Shown here: in pieces, positions 41,494 to 49,221 of the stretch
How the letters are laid out: every line of letters starts with the position of its first letter
How positions within the stretch are numbered: the stretch's first letter is position 1
NCBI GenBank assembly: GCA_902760315.1
Contig: CACWFV010000014.1
Span: forward strand, 1-55,698
Length of the DNA stretch: 55,698 nucleotides
DNA from: an uncultured Bacteroidales bacterium
Lineage (GTDB): Bacteria > Bacteroidota > Bacteroidia > Bacteroidales > Bacteroidaceae
Direction: 5' to 3'
Program-made: the position numbers and the translations under genes
The notes under the pieces: generated by a model
Told to the model about the DNA's origin: nothing
The model's input: the letters and a program-made list of their open reading frames with translations, nothing else
Database searches by the model: none

Positions 41494-43290
41494 TTACTTC
41501 TCGCGATTCTCAGCGTCAATAGCCTTAATTTTCTCGCGTACCAACTGCACCTCGTCCTTCAGCTTCTGTACCTTGCGATTCATCTCGTCGATGAGGCTGT
41601 TGCCCTTCTTGGAAGAAGCATTGAGGAAACCGAGGTTGTTCTCGTAGGTCTGAACCTCCTGCTTCAGCTGCTCATACTGGCGCATCAGTCGGGCACGCTC
41701 ATTGTCAAGGGCATTGTCGCCACGTTCGGCAACCTGCTTGATAGAGTCCTTGAACTTAGACAGACGACGCTTGGCGACGCTGATGTTCAGCTCTTTGTAA
41801 AGATTGTCGAGTACGGCATGATACTCTTCGTAGAGTTTGTCTTTCTCTTTGAAAGGTACGTGACCCACAGCCTGGTACTGTTCGATGAGTTGCTGGACCT
41901 GCTCCTGCAGTCCGTCGCCTGCCTCTGTTGCCACAGCCTTGAGCTGTGCGATGATGGAGCGTTTCTTCTCCAAATTTTCACGCTCGTCATTGCGGGTGCT
42001 GGCTCCAGCTGCGTTGCGAGCCTCGAAGAACTTGTTGCAGGCACCAAGGAACTCCTCCCACAGCTGGTCGCCTAACTTCTTGGGTACGGTGCCAATGGTC
42101 TTCCACTCCTTCTGCAGGTTGATGAGCTTGTCGCTGGTAGACTTCCAGTCGGTGGAGTCTTGCAACGCCTTGGCCTTTTCGATAAGGGCACGCTTCTTTT
42201 CGGCGTTTTCCTTGAAAGAGTCCTTCAGATTGCGGAAGTGTTCTGCCTTGCGGCCAAAGAAGTCGTCGCAGGCTGCACGGAAACGCTCGAAAATCTTGAC
42301 GTTCATCTTCTGGGGGGCAAAACCGATGGTCTTCCACTCGGCCTGCAGTTCAATAATCTCCTTTGTATGGCGTTCCCAGTCGCTGCTCCCCTTATTCTCT
42401 TCTGCTGCAATGGCTTCCACCTTTTCGCAGAGGGCTGTCTTCCGGGCCAGATTGTCTTCCTCTCTGGCGCGGAGGTCTTCGAAGTGTTGCTGGTGGCGCT
42501 TGTTGATGACGGTGGAGGCTGCCTTGAAACGGTTCCATATCTCGTCGCGCAACTCACGGGCTACAGGGCCTGTCTCGCGGTACTCCTGATGCAGCTTCTG
42601 TAACTGGTGGAAGGCGCTGATGACATCCGTCTCGTCAGCTAGTTTCTCAGCGGCCTCGCAGAGCTTGGTCTTGATTTCCAGATTTTTCTTGAAGTCGTAC
42701 TCGCGAGCTTCGCTGTTCAGTTTCAGCAGGTCGTAGAACTGCTCTACGTAGAGTTGGTAGTTGCGCCATAGCTCGTTGGCACGCTCAGCGGGCACGTTCT
42801 TTATCTCTTTCCACTCGTCCTGCAGTGCCTTGAAGTCCTTGTACGACTTGTTGGCCTCCTCAGGAGAGGTAATCATGTTCTTCAGTTTCTCGATGATGGC
42901 AAGTTTCTTCTCCAGATTGTCCTGCTTCTCTTGCTCCTGTTCACGGAACAGCTTCTGGCGCTTCTCCTTGATAATGCCCATCTCGGCCTTGAAAGCCTCT
43001 TCTTCTGCGTCGGGCACTATCTGATACTGCTCAGGGTCGCCGCCGCCATCGATATACGCTTTAAGGGCTGCTTCGCGCTCGGCAATGTGCATTTTGTAGA
43101 AGACGGTCTTCAAGTAGTCGACTTCGTCTTTCTGCGGAGCGTCGTCGCTGTGAGCTATCTCACGGACACGGTCCAAGACTTCCTTCTTGGTGGCATACTG
43201 CTTGCGTTCTTCATTTTCTGCCGTCTGGTCAGAGACTGGCGTTGCTTTCTGCTCTTCTACGAGAGCTTGTTCTTGAGAGTCCATCATCAT
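41494..43290 (-). CDS. DUF349 repeat coiled-coil protein
   Basis: 598 residues, mostly charged helix. Several DUF349 repeats of about 70 residues are recognisable by the recurring W-K-x-I-G/N-x-VP motif: LQDEWKEIKNVPAERANELW, LQAEWKTIGFAPQKMNVKIF and LQKEWKTIGTVPKKLGDQLW. No enzymatic motif or signal peptide. The family occurs across bacteria; in Bacteroidetes it is long and its role is unknown, with a nucleic-acid-binding or structural function sometimes proposed. Promoter box TAATTTTG at 43334-43341. Confidence 0.88.
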   Translation of the reverse strand: MMMDSQEQALVEEQKATPVSDQTAENEERKQYATKKEVLDRVREIAHSDDAPQKDEVDYLKTVFYKMHIAEREAALKAYIDGGGDPEQYQIVPDAEEEAFKAEMGIIKEKRQKLFREQEQEKQDNLEKKLAIIEKLKNMITSPEEANKSYKDFKALQDEWKEIKNVPAERANELWRNYQLYVEQFYDLLKLNSEAREYDFKKNLEIKTKLCEAAEKLADETDVISAFHQLQKLHQEYRETGPVARELRDEIWNRFKAASTVINKRHQQHFEDLRAREEDNLARKTALCEKVEAIAAEENKGSSDWERHTKEIIELQAEWKTIGFAPQKMNVKIFERFRAACDDFFGRKAEHFRNLKDSFKENAEKKRALIEKAKALQDSTDWKSTSDKLINLQKEWKTIGTVPKKLGDQLWEEFLGACNKFFEARNAAGASTRNDERENLEKKRSIIAQLKAVATEAGDGLQEQVQQLIEQYQAVGHVPFKEKDKLYEEYHAVLDNLYKELNISVAKRRLSKFKDSIKQVAERGDNALDNERARLMRQYEQLKQEVQTYENNLGFLNASSKKGNSLIDEMNRKVQKLKDEVQLVREKIKAIDAENREK

Positions 43291-43333
43291 AGATTTTTGT
43301 TAATGATACGGTTTGTGTACAAACTATAATGGG

Positions 43334-43341
43334 CAAAATTA
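43334..43341 (-). promoter_or_regulatory. -7 box (TAATTTTG) of the DUF349 gene
   Basis: TAnnTTTG on the minus strand, 43 bp ahead of the ATG run at 43284-43290. Confidence 0.55.
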
Positions 43342-43416
43342 GTAAATAATTCTGAAACCACCTAATTTTTTTGCGGTAAAAGTGTGCTATGGGCAATTTT
43401 TTTCCGTTTTTCTGCT

Positions 43417-44343
43417 TCAGATGAGACGTTTTTGCTTGAATACAAAGAGTGAAACGACTGAAATGAAGATGGAGATGACGATGGCAACAACGAAACCTAC
43501 GGGACTGTTCTCCATACCGTTGATGAGGTTCATGCCGAAGAAGGATGCCACCAGTGTGGGCAACATGAGGATGATGGTCACGGAAGTCAGCGTACGCATG
43601 ATGGTGTTCATGTTGTTGTTGATGATGGACTGGTAGGTGTCCATCGTCGACTCCAGAATGTTGGAATAGATGCTGGTGGTCTCGCGGGCCTGTGTCATCT
43701 CGATGTTGACGTCTTCGATGAGGTCAGCGTCCAACTCGTCAATCTGTAACTTGAACTTCAGCTTCGACAAGAGTGTCTCGTTGCCGCGAATGGAGGTGTT
43801 GAAGTAGGTCAGCGAGTCTTGCAGGCGCGACAGTCCTATGAGCGACTCGTTGTTGACTTCACGGTCCAGGTTGCGTTTGGCTTTGTCGATGAGCATGGAG
43901 ATTTGCTTCAGACGCTTCAGGTACCAGACGGCGCTGGAGAGAAACAGCCTGAATATCATGTCAACATGGTCGGTGAAGCCTACGCCGCGTTTCTGCTGGT
44001 AGCTGACAAAGTCTATCATCATGTTGGTCTCGTAAAAGCAGACGGTGATGGTGACGTCGCGCTTGTGAATGATGCCCAGAGGGACGGTAGTGTAGGGGGT
44101 GCGGGAACGTACTTCCTTGACATAGGGTATACGCAGAATGATGAGCATCCAGCCGTCGTCGTATTCATAGCGTGCGCGCTCATCGGTATCGCTGATGTCA
44201 GAGAGGAAGTAGTCGGGAATCTGAAACTGCTCTTCCAGCAACTGCTGGTCTTCCTCCGTCGGACACGTCATCTGTATCCAACAATTGGGCTGCCACTCCT
44301 TGAGCTGGCTGAGCCCTCCTTGGGTGTTCCAATAGGTCTTCAT
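43417..44343 (-). CDS. CorA-family divalent metal ion transporter
   Basis: 308 residues. Cytoplasmic N-terminal alpha/beta domain, a long stalk helix (about 150-245), then two membrane segments with the signature GMN in ASFFGMNLING (about residues 268-278). The periplasmic loop after it (GMENSPVG) is short and ends in a basic tail, KQKRLI. Forms pentameric channels for Mg2+ (or Co2+/Ni2+). Its 185-nt leader carries an 11-codon ORF and strong hairpins, hinting at post-transcriptional control. Ends 76 bp before the DUF349 promoter. Confidence 0.9.
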   Translation of the reverse strand: MKTYWNTQGGLSQLKEWQPNCWIQMTCPTEEDQQLLEEQFQIPDYFLSDISDTDERARYEYDDGWMLIILRIPYVKEVRSRTPYTTVPLGIIHKRDVTITVCFYETNMMIDFVSYQQKRGVGFTDHVDMIFRLFLSSAVWYLKRLKQISMLIDKAKRNLDREVNNESLIGLSRLQDSLTYFNTSIRGNETLLSKLKFKLQIDELDADLIEDVNIEMTQARETTSIYSNILESTMDTYQSIINNNMNTIMRTLTSVTIILMLPTLVASFFGMNLINGMENSPVGFVVAIVISIFISVVSLFVFKQKRLI

Positions 44344-44445
44344 TGTGCTAATCCAAGTTTAATGCATCGTTACATGCATAATTCATCATAATACATTACT
44401 GCGGCAAGAGGATTAGCAGTCTTACCGCTTTCTGATCCTCCCGCC
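44344..44445 (-). promoter_or_regulatory. Structured leader of the CorA gene
   Basis: In the RNA, GCGGUAAGA pairs with UCUUGCCGC (44401-44428), a 9-bp stem with one G-U pair. A competing pairing uses GGAUCAG with CUAAUCC. The two exclude each other, as in attenuators. No match to a riboswitch I know. Confidence 0.5.
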
Positions 44446-44481
44446 TTACGAATCGTAATTATCCGCCGGGTAGTCGTCCAT
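44446..44481 (-). CDS. Eleven-residue leader ORF upstream of CorA
   Basis: ATG 44481 to TAA 44446 reads MDDYPADNYDS, with four Asp residues and one Pro. It lies between the promoter and the leader hairpin, 102 bp ahead of the CorA ATG. Asp/Pro-rich leader peptides control Mg2+ transporter genes in enterobacteria, so a similar role is possible, but no conservation could be checked. Confidence 0.4.
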   Translation of the reverse strand: MDDYPADNYDS

Positions 44482-44535
44482 TGTTTTTGTTTGTTTGTTA
44501 AACTTATTTTGTCGTGTGATATCGTAATCACGGTG

Positions 44536-44543
44536 CAAAGGTA
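44536..44543 (-). promoter_or_regulatory. -7 box (TACCTTTG) of the CorA transcription unit
   Basis: Exact TAnnTTTG on the minus strand, about 190 bp ahead of the CorA ATG and 54 bp ahead of the leader ORF. Confidence 0.7.
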
Positions 44544-44593
44544 CAAAAAATATTCATATCACCTTGCACATTGTGCCACTTTTTTCATTTTTT

Positions 44594-44647
44594 AAGGGTG
44601 TTTGCCAGTGCCTCATGCGCTGGCAAACACCTTATCGCTCTCCAAAG
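44594..44647 (-). repeat. Tandem copy of the luxS 3' end plus inverted copy forming a hairpin
   Basis: 44613-44647 repeats the last 11 codons and stop of luxS: TLEDGKVFADA becomes TLESDKVFASA, 24 of 33 bases the same, directly adjoining the real stop. The AAGGTGTTTGCCAG of this copy (44620-44633) then pairs with an inverted copy at 44594-44608. No U-tract follows on the luxS strand. Confidence 0.75.
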
Positions 44648-45142
44648 TCAGGCGTCGGCAAACACCTTGCCATCTTCCAAGGTTACTTGAAGCTTGGTGT
44701 ACTCGCAGTGAAAGTCGTTTTGCAGACGCTTCAGGTAGCGGCTGCTCTCCCACTTGCACATGGGCAGGTCGTGCAGCAGATAGTTGCCGCAAGACTGTGG
44801 CTCGGTGGCGGGCACTTTGTCTTGGATCAGTATCCACTCCAGACACTCCATGGTCAACTGACGCATGTCTTCAACGGTGTAGTTGCCGGTCATGATGATG
44901 TACATGCCTGTCAAGCATCCCATGGGACCTACGTAGACGACATCGTCCTTAGCCCGACTGTTGCGAAACCATGTTGCCATCAGGTGCTCCATGCTGTGCA
45001 TGGCACCCATCCCTACCGCAGGTTCCTTGTTGGGCTCCGTGATGCGCAGGTCGAAGGTGGTGAAACCCTTGTCTTCGCGCGATACATAGATGCCGGGCTT
45101 CAAGTGGGTGTGGTCGATGGTGAAACTTTGTACTACTTCCAT
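44648..45142 (-). CDS. luxS: S-ribosylhomocysteine lyase
   Basis: 164 residues. Splits S-ribosylhomocysteine to homocysteine and the AI-2 precursor DPD, recycling S-adenosylhomocysteine. Zinc ligands His49 and His53 (HSMEH, usually HTxEH) and Cys118 (QSCGNY), base Glu52, catalytic Cys76 in GCLTGMY. Third gene of a unit with the membrane protein and pepD, 25 bp after pepD. The 3' end has a tandem decayed duplicate (see the separate repeat entry). Confidence 0.96.
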   Translation of the reverse strand: MEVVQSFTIDHTHLKPGIYVSREDKGFTTFDLRITEPNKEPAVGMGAMHSMEHLMATWFRNSRAKDDVVYVGPMGCLTGMYIIMTGNYTVEDMRQLTMECLEWILIQDKVPATEPQSCGNYLLHDLPMCKWESSRYLKRLQNDFHCEYTKLQVTLEDGKVFADA

Positions 45143-45167
45143 GTCTTCTGCTGTTGTTGGTCGTTCA

Positions 45168-46628
45168 TCACTTTTGGGGAATATCTTCCAGCGTCTTCTT
45201 CAACAATTGCCAGAAGGGTGCGACGGTCTCGATGAGGGCACGCTCGGTAGTGGTGTGTGGCGACTTCATCGTAGGACCGAGGCTGACAACGTCGAGCCAG
45301 GGATACTTGCCCAAAATGACGGAGCACTCCAGACCGGCGTGGTCTACCTGGATGATGCCGTCCTTGCCGAACAGCTCTTTGTATTCTTTCAGCAGCAGGT
45401 GCAGGATTTCACTGTCGGGGTTGGGGTCCCAACCGCCATAAGAACCGCTGGTCTCTACTTTCATGCCGGCCATGGAGAAACAGCTCTCAAGCATGGTGAC
45501 GACATAGTCTTTCATGTCCTCGCGGCTGGAGCGCGCTAGAATCTTGAAGGCGGCCTTGCCTTCGCCTATGTTGATGATGGCCAGATTGGAACTGGTCTCT
45601 ACGACATTGGGGTAGGCGGGAATGTAGCGGATAACACCGTCGTGGCAGGCGAAGATGGCATCAATGAGGTTGTCTTGTATTTCGACAGGGACTTCCTTGA
45701 CAGGAGTGGTAACCTCTTCGCAGGTCACCTCAATGCCCTGCTGCTCGATGAGTTTGTATTCGTCGTTGAATGTGGTCTGCCTGTCGCTGACGATTTCTTT
45801 CAGGGCAGCGATGTTCTCCTTGGGTAGTGTCAGTATGGCCTCGGCCTTGAAGGGTATAGCGTTGCGCATATTGCCACCATTCCATGATGCCAGACGAGAC
45901 TCGGTCTCTGCTATCAGTTCACGGACAACCTGTACCAGCAGCTTGTTGGCATTGCCGCGGCCTTCGTTAATCTCCAGTCCGCTGTGGCCGCCACGCAGGT
46001 TCTTCACAGTCACCTTGACGGCAGCGTCTGCGGGGTCGGTGTCTACTTCCTGGTAGTCGAGGGTGGCGGTAACGTCGATGCCGCCGGCTGAGCCGATGAC
46101 AAACTTGCCCCAATGCTCGGAGTCAAGATTCAGAAGAATGTCGCCCTGCAGTTCACCTTCAGGCAACTCGTTGGCGCCAAACATGCCGGTCTCTTCGTCG
46201 CAGGTGATGAGGGCGTCGATGGGGCCGTGCTTCAGCGTCTTGTCTTCCATGATGGCCATAATAGCGGCTACGCCCAGTCCGTTGTCGGCTCCCAGTGTGG
46301 TGCCTTTGGCCTTGACCCACTCACCGTCAATCCACGGCTCAATGGGGTCGGTCTCGAAGTTATGTGCTGACTCTGGTGTCTTTTGAGGAACCATGTCCAT
46401 GTGGGCCTGTAGAATAATGCCCTTGCGGTTCTCCATACCCGGTGTGGCGGGCTTGCGATAGTGAATGTTGCCGGCGGGGTCTTTCACGGCATAGATGCCG
46501 CACTGCTTACCGAAGTCGAGCAAGAACTGCTGGATTTTCTCCAAATGACCGCTAGGACGGGGGACTTGTGTGAGTGCATAGAAGTTTTTCCAAATGCACT
46601 GGGGATCTAGGTTCTGAATTTCATTCAT
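45168..46628 (-). CDS. pepD: Aminoacyl-histidine dipeptidase (peptidase D, M20C)
   Basis: 486 residues. Cleaves Xaa-His dipeptides such as carnosine. M20 metal and catalytic residues: His76 and Asp78 in QAHMDMV, Asp115 in GADNGLG, Glu145/Glu146 in CDEETGMFGANELPEG, and a late His in SPHTTTERALIE. The lid domain insertion lies at about 185-370. No signal peptide. Four bases after the preceding membrane-protein gene. Confidence 0.94.
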   Translation of the reverse strand: MNEIQNLDPQCIWKNFYALTQVPRPSGHLEKIQQFLLDFGKQCGIYAVKDPAGNIHYRKPATPGMENRKGIILQAHMDMVPQKTPESAHNFETDPIEPWIDGEWVKAKGTTLGADNGLGVAAIMAIMEDKTLKHGPIDALITCDEETGMFGANELPEGELQGDILLNLDSEHWGKFVIGSAGGIDVTATLDYQEVDTDPADAAVKVTVKNLRGGHSGLEINEGRGNANKLLVQVVRELIAETESRLASWNGGNMRNAIPFKAEAILTLPKENIAALKEIVSDRQTTFNDEYKLIEQQGIEVTCEEVTTPVKEVPVEIQDNLIDAIFACHDGVIRYIPAYPNVVETSSNLAIINIGEGKAAFKILARSSREDMKDYVVTMLESCFSMAGMKVETSGSYGGWDPNPDSEILHLLLKEYKELFGKDGIIQVDHAGLECSVILGKYPWLDVVSLGPTMKSPHTTTERALIETVAPFWQLLKKTLEDIPQK

Positions 46629-46632
46629 TGTA

Positions 46633-47622
46633 TTATTGTTTAAGGGTTTTGATGCTTGTAAAGTTTAATGCGAGCCAGGCATAGATGCCTAATACTACGA
46701 CCAGCATGGTCTGTATGGTGTGCACAATGAGCACAAAGTAGAGGGCACGCTCGTCTTGAACACCATAAAGGATGAGCATGGTCTTCACAGCGAAGTGCCA
46801 CGGACCAGCGCCGTTGGGCGTAGGGACGATGACGGCTATGCTGCCCACAATGAACGTCACCAGGGCACAGCCTATGCCGAGACCTGCCGTAAAGTCGAAA
46901 CAGAAGAAGGTGAGGTAGTAGTGCAGGAAATAGCTCAGCCAGATGGCCAGCGTGAACACTGCGAAGAGTGGGATGTTGCGTACGTCCTTCAGCGAGATGA
47001 TGCCCTGCCAGATGCCACTCAGTGTGGCCTTCACCTTATTATATATAGAGAGCTTGCGCAGCAGGAAGTGCAGCAAGATGAGCATGGCTGCTACGCAGAT
47101 GGCTACTACCACATAGCCGGCCCAGGAGAAACCGTAGAGAATGTCGTGAAGGTTGGTGCCGGTCTTTTGGAAAAAGGTGCCAAATGTACTCATCTCTAGC
47201 AGAATAACGATTGCGGTAATGCCCAAGACTAGCAGCGAGTCAATGGCGCGCTCGGTGACCACCGTGCCCAGTGCTTTCGGAAACGACACGGCGTCGTAAC
47301 GAGCTAAGACACCGCAGCGTGTGAATTCGCCCACACGGGGTATGAGCAGAGAGGCAGCGTATGACAGGAAGATGGCATGGATGCTTGTCGACAGACGTGG
47401 ATGTTCGCCGACAGGTTCTAAGGTTTGGCGCCAACGCCAGCCGCGAAACACCTGAGCCAAGATGCCAAAGGGAAACGACAGCAACATCCAGGTCCAGTCC
47501 ATCTCGTCGGTCATGACATGGACTATCTGCTGCCAGTTCTCACCGCGGTACATCCAATAGAGAATGGCTGCTCCCAGCACCAACGGCATCAGAATTTTCA
47601 GAATAATACTGCTTATCTTCAT
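46633..47622 (-). CDS. Lysylphosphatidylglycerol synthase-type membrane protein (UPF0104)
   Basis: 329 residues with eight or so membrane segments and the family landmarks FRGWRWRQTLEP, SYAASLLIPRVGEFTRCGVL, VVTERAIDSLLVLG and VPTPNGAGPWHFA. It lacks the soluble aminoacyl-transferase domain of MprF, so it corresponds only to the flippase-like part. The transported lipid is unknown. The -7 box lies 8 bp before the ATG, so the message is nearly leaderless. First gene of the unit with pepD and luxS. Confidence 0.88.
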   Translation of the reverse strand: MKISSIILKILMPLVLGAAILYWMYRGENWQQIVHVMTDEMDWTWMLLSFPFGILAQVFRGWRWRQTLEPVGEHPRLSTSIHAIFLSYAASLLIPRVGEFTRCGVLARYDAVSFPKALGTVVTERAIDSLLVLGITAIVILLEMSTFGTFFQKTGTNLHDILYGFSWAGYVVVAICVAAMLILLHFLLRKLSIYNKVKATLSGIWQGIISLKDVRNIPLFAVFTLAIWLSYFLHYYLTFFCFDFTAGLGIGCALVTFIVGSIAVIVPTPNGAGPWHFAVKTMLILYGVQDERALYFVLIVHTIQTMLVVVLGIYAWLALNFTSIKTLKQ

Positions 47623-47630
47623 TCAGCAGA

Positions 47631-47662
47631 CAAAGGTACAAATAAGTGGGCAAAATGCCAAA
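47631..47662 (-). promoter_or_regulatory. Promoter of the membrane protein-pepD-luxS unit (TTTG-N20-TACCTTTG)
   Basis: Minus strand: TTTG at 47659-47662, TACCTTTG at 47631-47638, 20 bp apart, a full consensus promoter. Confidence 0.8.
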
Positions 47663-47791
47663 TAAACCGTTTATAATTTTACATTTTTGACATAGGTCAA
47701 CAGAATGGTCGATTTGTTGACGAAGGTCAAAGAAAAGGCCTTTTTGCAGGAAAAGTGGGTTTTTAGTGATACAACAATGGAAAATAGTTCG

Positions 47792-47799
47792 TACCTTTG
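47792..47799 (+). promoter_or_regulatory. -7 box (TACCTTTG) of a short transcription unit before ksgA
   Basis: TACCTTTGCATCGT is shared exactly with the box at 48952. The unit would run about 235 nt to the terminator at 48012-48038. Confidence 0.65.
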
Positions 47800-47889
47800 C
47801 ATCGTCAAAAGGAAATAATAAAGCCCTGAGAGGTAATAAAGAAAGTTTTTAGGATTAACAAATTTAAAATTAAAGAAAGGGTAACGATT

Positions 47890-47982
47890 ATGATGTTAAC
47901 AATGATTTCACTGGCCGTTGAGGCTGTTGCAGCCCTTGAGGCCATGTACATTTGCAAGAACGCAAATGTTTTAATTAAGTAA
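47890..47982 (+). CDS. 30-residue small protein, or ORF within a small RNA
   Basis: ATGATG start, product MMLTMISLAVEAVAALEAMY then ICKNANVLIK. It has a mildly hydrophobic helix with two Glu and a basic tail. A GAAAGGGTAACGATT purine-rich stretch precedes it. It has its own promoter 90 bp upstream and its own terminator 30 bp downstream, so it is expressed as a discrete unit. Whether peptide or RNA is the product cannot be told. Confidence 0.5.
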   Translation: MMLTMISLAVEAVAALEAMYICKNANVLIK

Positions 47983-48011
47983 ATTAGAAAGTTTGAGAGA
48001 AATAATTAGAG

Positions 48012-48038
48012 CCGCAGACATGAGTCTGCGGTTTTTTT
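48012..48038 (+). terminator. Intrinsic terminator before ksgA
   Basis: 8-bp stem CCGCAGAC / GTCTGCGG (48012-48019, 48024-48031), four-base loop, T7. It ends just 2 bp ahead of the ksgA -7 box. Confidence 0.93.
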
Positions 48039-48040
48039 CG

Positions 48041-48048
48041 TACCTTTG
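48041..48048 (+). promoter_or_regulatory. -7 box (TACCTTTG) of ksgA
   Basis: Only 5 bp separate the box from the ksgA ATG, so transcription should begin at or within a base or two of the start codon. Confidence 0.7.
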
Positions 48049-48053
48049 TCGCC

Positions 48054-48881
48054 ATGAAACAAGTTCGTCCGAAGAAAAATCTGGGTCAGCACTTCCTGAC
48101 TGACCTGTCTATAGCTAAGCGCATAGCCGATACGGTTGACTCGCCTTATGCAGATATCCCGGTATTGGAAGTGGGTCCCGGTATGGGAGTCATGACACAG
48201 TATCTGGTGGAGAAACCTCGCCCGCTGAAAGTGGTGGAGATTGATCGCGAGAGTGTGCTCTACCTCAACGAAAACTTTCCAAAGCTCAGAGAGAATATCC
48301 TTGGTGCAGACTTCCTGCGCATGGACTTGCAACAGGTTTTCGACGGACAGCAATTCGTACTGACGGGTAACTATCCGTATGACATTTCGTCGCAGATATT
48401 CTTCAAGATGCTAGACAACCGCGACCTTATACCTTGTTGTACGGGTATGATTCAGCACGAGGTAGCCGTACGTATGGCCGCTAAGCCGGGCAATAAGCAG
48501 TATGGCATTTTGTCTGTGCTCATTCAGGCATGGTACGATGTGGAGTACTTGTTTACCGTTGAACCGTCAGTGTTTAATCCGCCTCCCAAGGTGCAGAGTG
48601 CCGTAATCCGCATGACACGCAACGAGGTGCGGCAGCTGGGATGTGACGAGCAACTGTTTAAGCGTATTGTCAAGACGGTGTTTAACCAGCGCCGCAAGAT
48701 GTTGCGCGTCTCGCTGAAGCAGTTGTTGCCAGCTGAAGCCTTAAGTGTGCTCAGCGATGTGCTGTCAGGTGAATCTTCTCAGTTGTCCTTGACATTGAGA
48801 CCGGAACAACTGACAATTCCACAGTTTGTTGTACTGACAAATGAGGTGGAAAAATTGCTGTGTGCGAACACAAACGATTGA
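48054..48881 (+). CDS. ksgA: 16S rRNA dimethyladenosine transferase
   Basis: 275 residues. Dimethylates the two adjacent adenines in helix 45 of 16S rRNA during 30S maturation. Start KKNLGQHFLTD, AdoMet loop EVGPGMG (39-45), acidic EIDRE (62-66), catalytic motif IV NYPY (106-109) in place of the more usual NLPY/NFPY, and FNPPPKVQSAV. The box at 48041-48048 makes the mRNA effectively leaderless. Confidence 0.96.
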   Translation: MKQVRPKKNLGQHFLTDLSIAKRIADTVDSPYADIPVLEVGPGMGVMTQYLVEKPRPLKVVEIDRESVLYLNENFPKLRENILGADFLRMDLQQVFDGQQFVLTGNYPYDISSQIFFKMLDNRDLIPCCTGMIQHEVAVRMAAKPGNKQYGILSVLIQAWYDVEYLFTVEPSVFNPPPKVQSAVIRMTRNEVRQLGCDEQLFKRIVKTVFNQRRKMLRVSLKQLLPAEALSVLSDVLSGESSQLSLTLRPEQLTIPQFVVLTNEVEKLLCANTND

Positions 48882-48951
48882 TTTTTGTCAAGAATAAGCC
48901 CTTTTTTGATGGAAAACAGCTGGAAGTGTGCCTACATTTCCAAATTCGTTG

Positions 48952-48959
48952 TACCTTTG
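48952..48959 (+). promoter_or_regulatory. -7 box (TACCTTTG) of the short unit after ksgA
   Basis: TACCTTTGCATCGT, same 14 bases as at 47792. Confidence 0.65.
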
Positions 48960-48974
48960 CATCGTGAATCAGAG

Positions 48975-49037
48975 ATGATGCACAAGGTAACAAAGATTAA
49001 GGATAACATCAATAGGTTAGTTAGAAAAGATTCATAG
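48975..49037 (+). CDS. 20-residue basic peptide ORF within a short transcription unit
   Basis: ATGATG start, product MMHKVTKIKDNINRLVRKDS, basic and amphipathic. It begins about 10 bp after the expected transcription start and is followed by about 120 nt of GTTAGT/TTAGG-rich sequence and a terminator at 49157-49189. The short ORF may be a leader peptide or fortuitous; the unit as a whole resembles a small RNA gene. Confidence 0.4.
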   Translation: MMHKVTKIKDNINRLVRKDS

Positions 49038-49156
49038 GATAACAAGTTAGTTTTGGTTAATAGTAAGTTTTTAGGTTAGTAGTAAAGTCTAAGGTGTTAG
49101 TACTTAAGGTAAATTAGAGGAAGCATAAGGTTTTAGTTATTAATAGGAAAAGAAAA

Positions 49157-49196
49157 AGTGCTGTCGGCGATGGATTCGTAGACAGCACTAATTTTT
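49157..49196. terminator. Terminator shared by the short unit and the MATE gene
   Basis: 9-bp stem AGTGCTGTC (49157-49165) / GACAGCACT (49181-49189), AATTTTTAT on the right and AAAAGAAAAA on the left, so it can work in both directions. Confidence 0.85.
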
Positions 49197-49221
49197 ATAC
49201 CATTTCGCATGAACGCTTTTC

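Noticed and set aside
44401-44428. Known Mg2+ riboswitch (M-box or yybP-ykoY) in the CorA leader
   Set aside because: The conserved core sequences of those classes are not present; only simple competing stems are visible.
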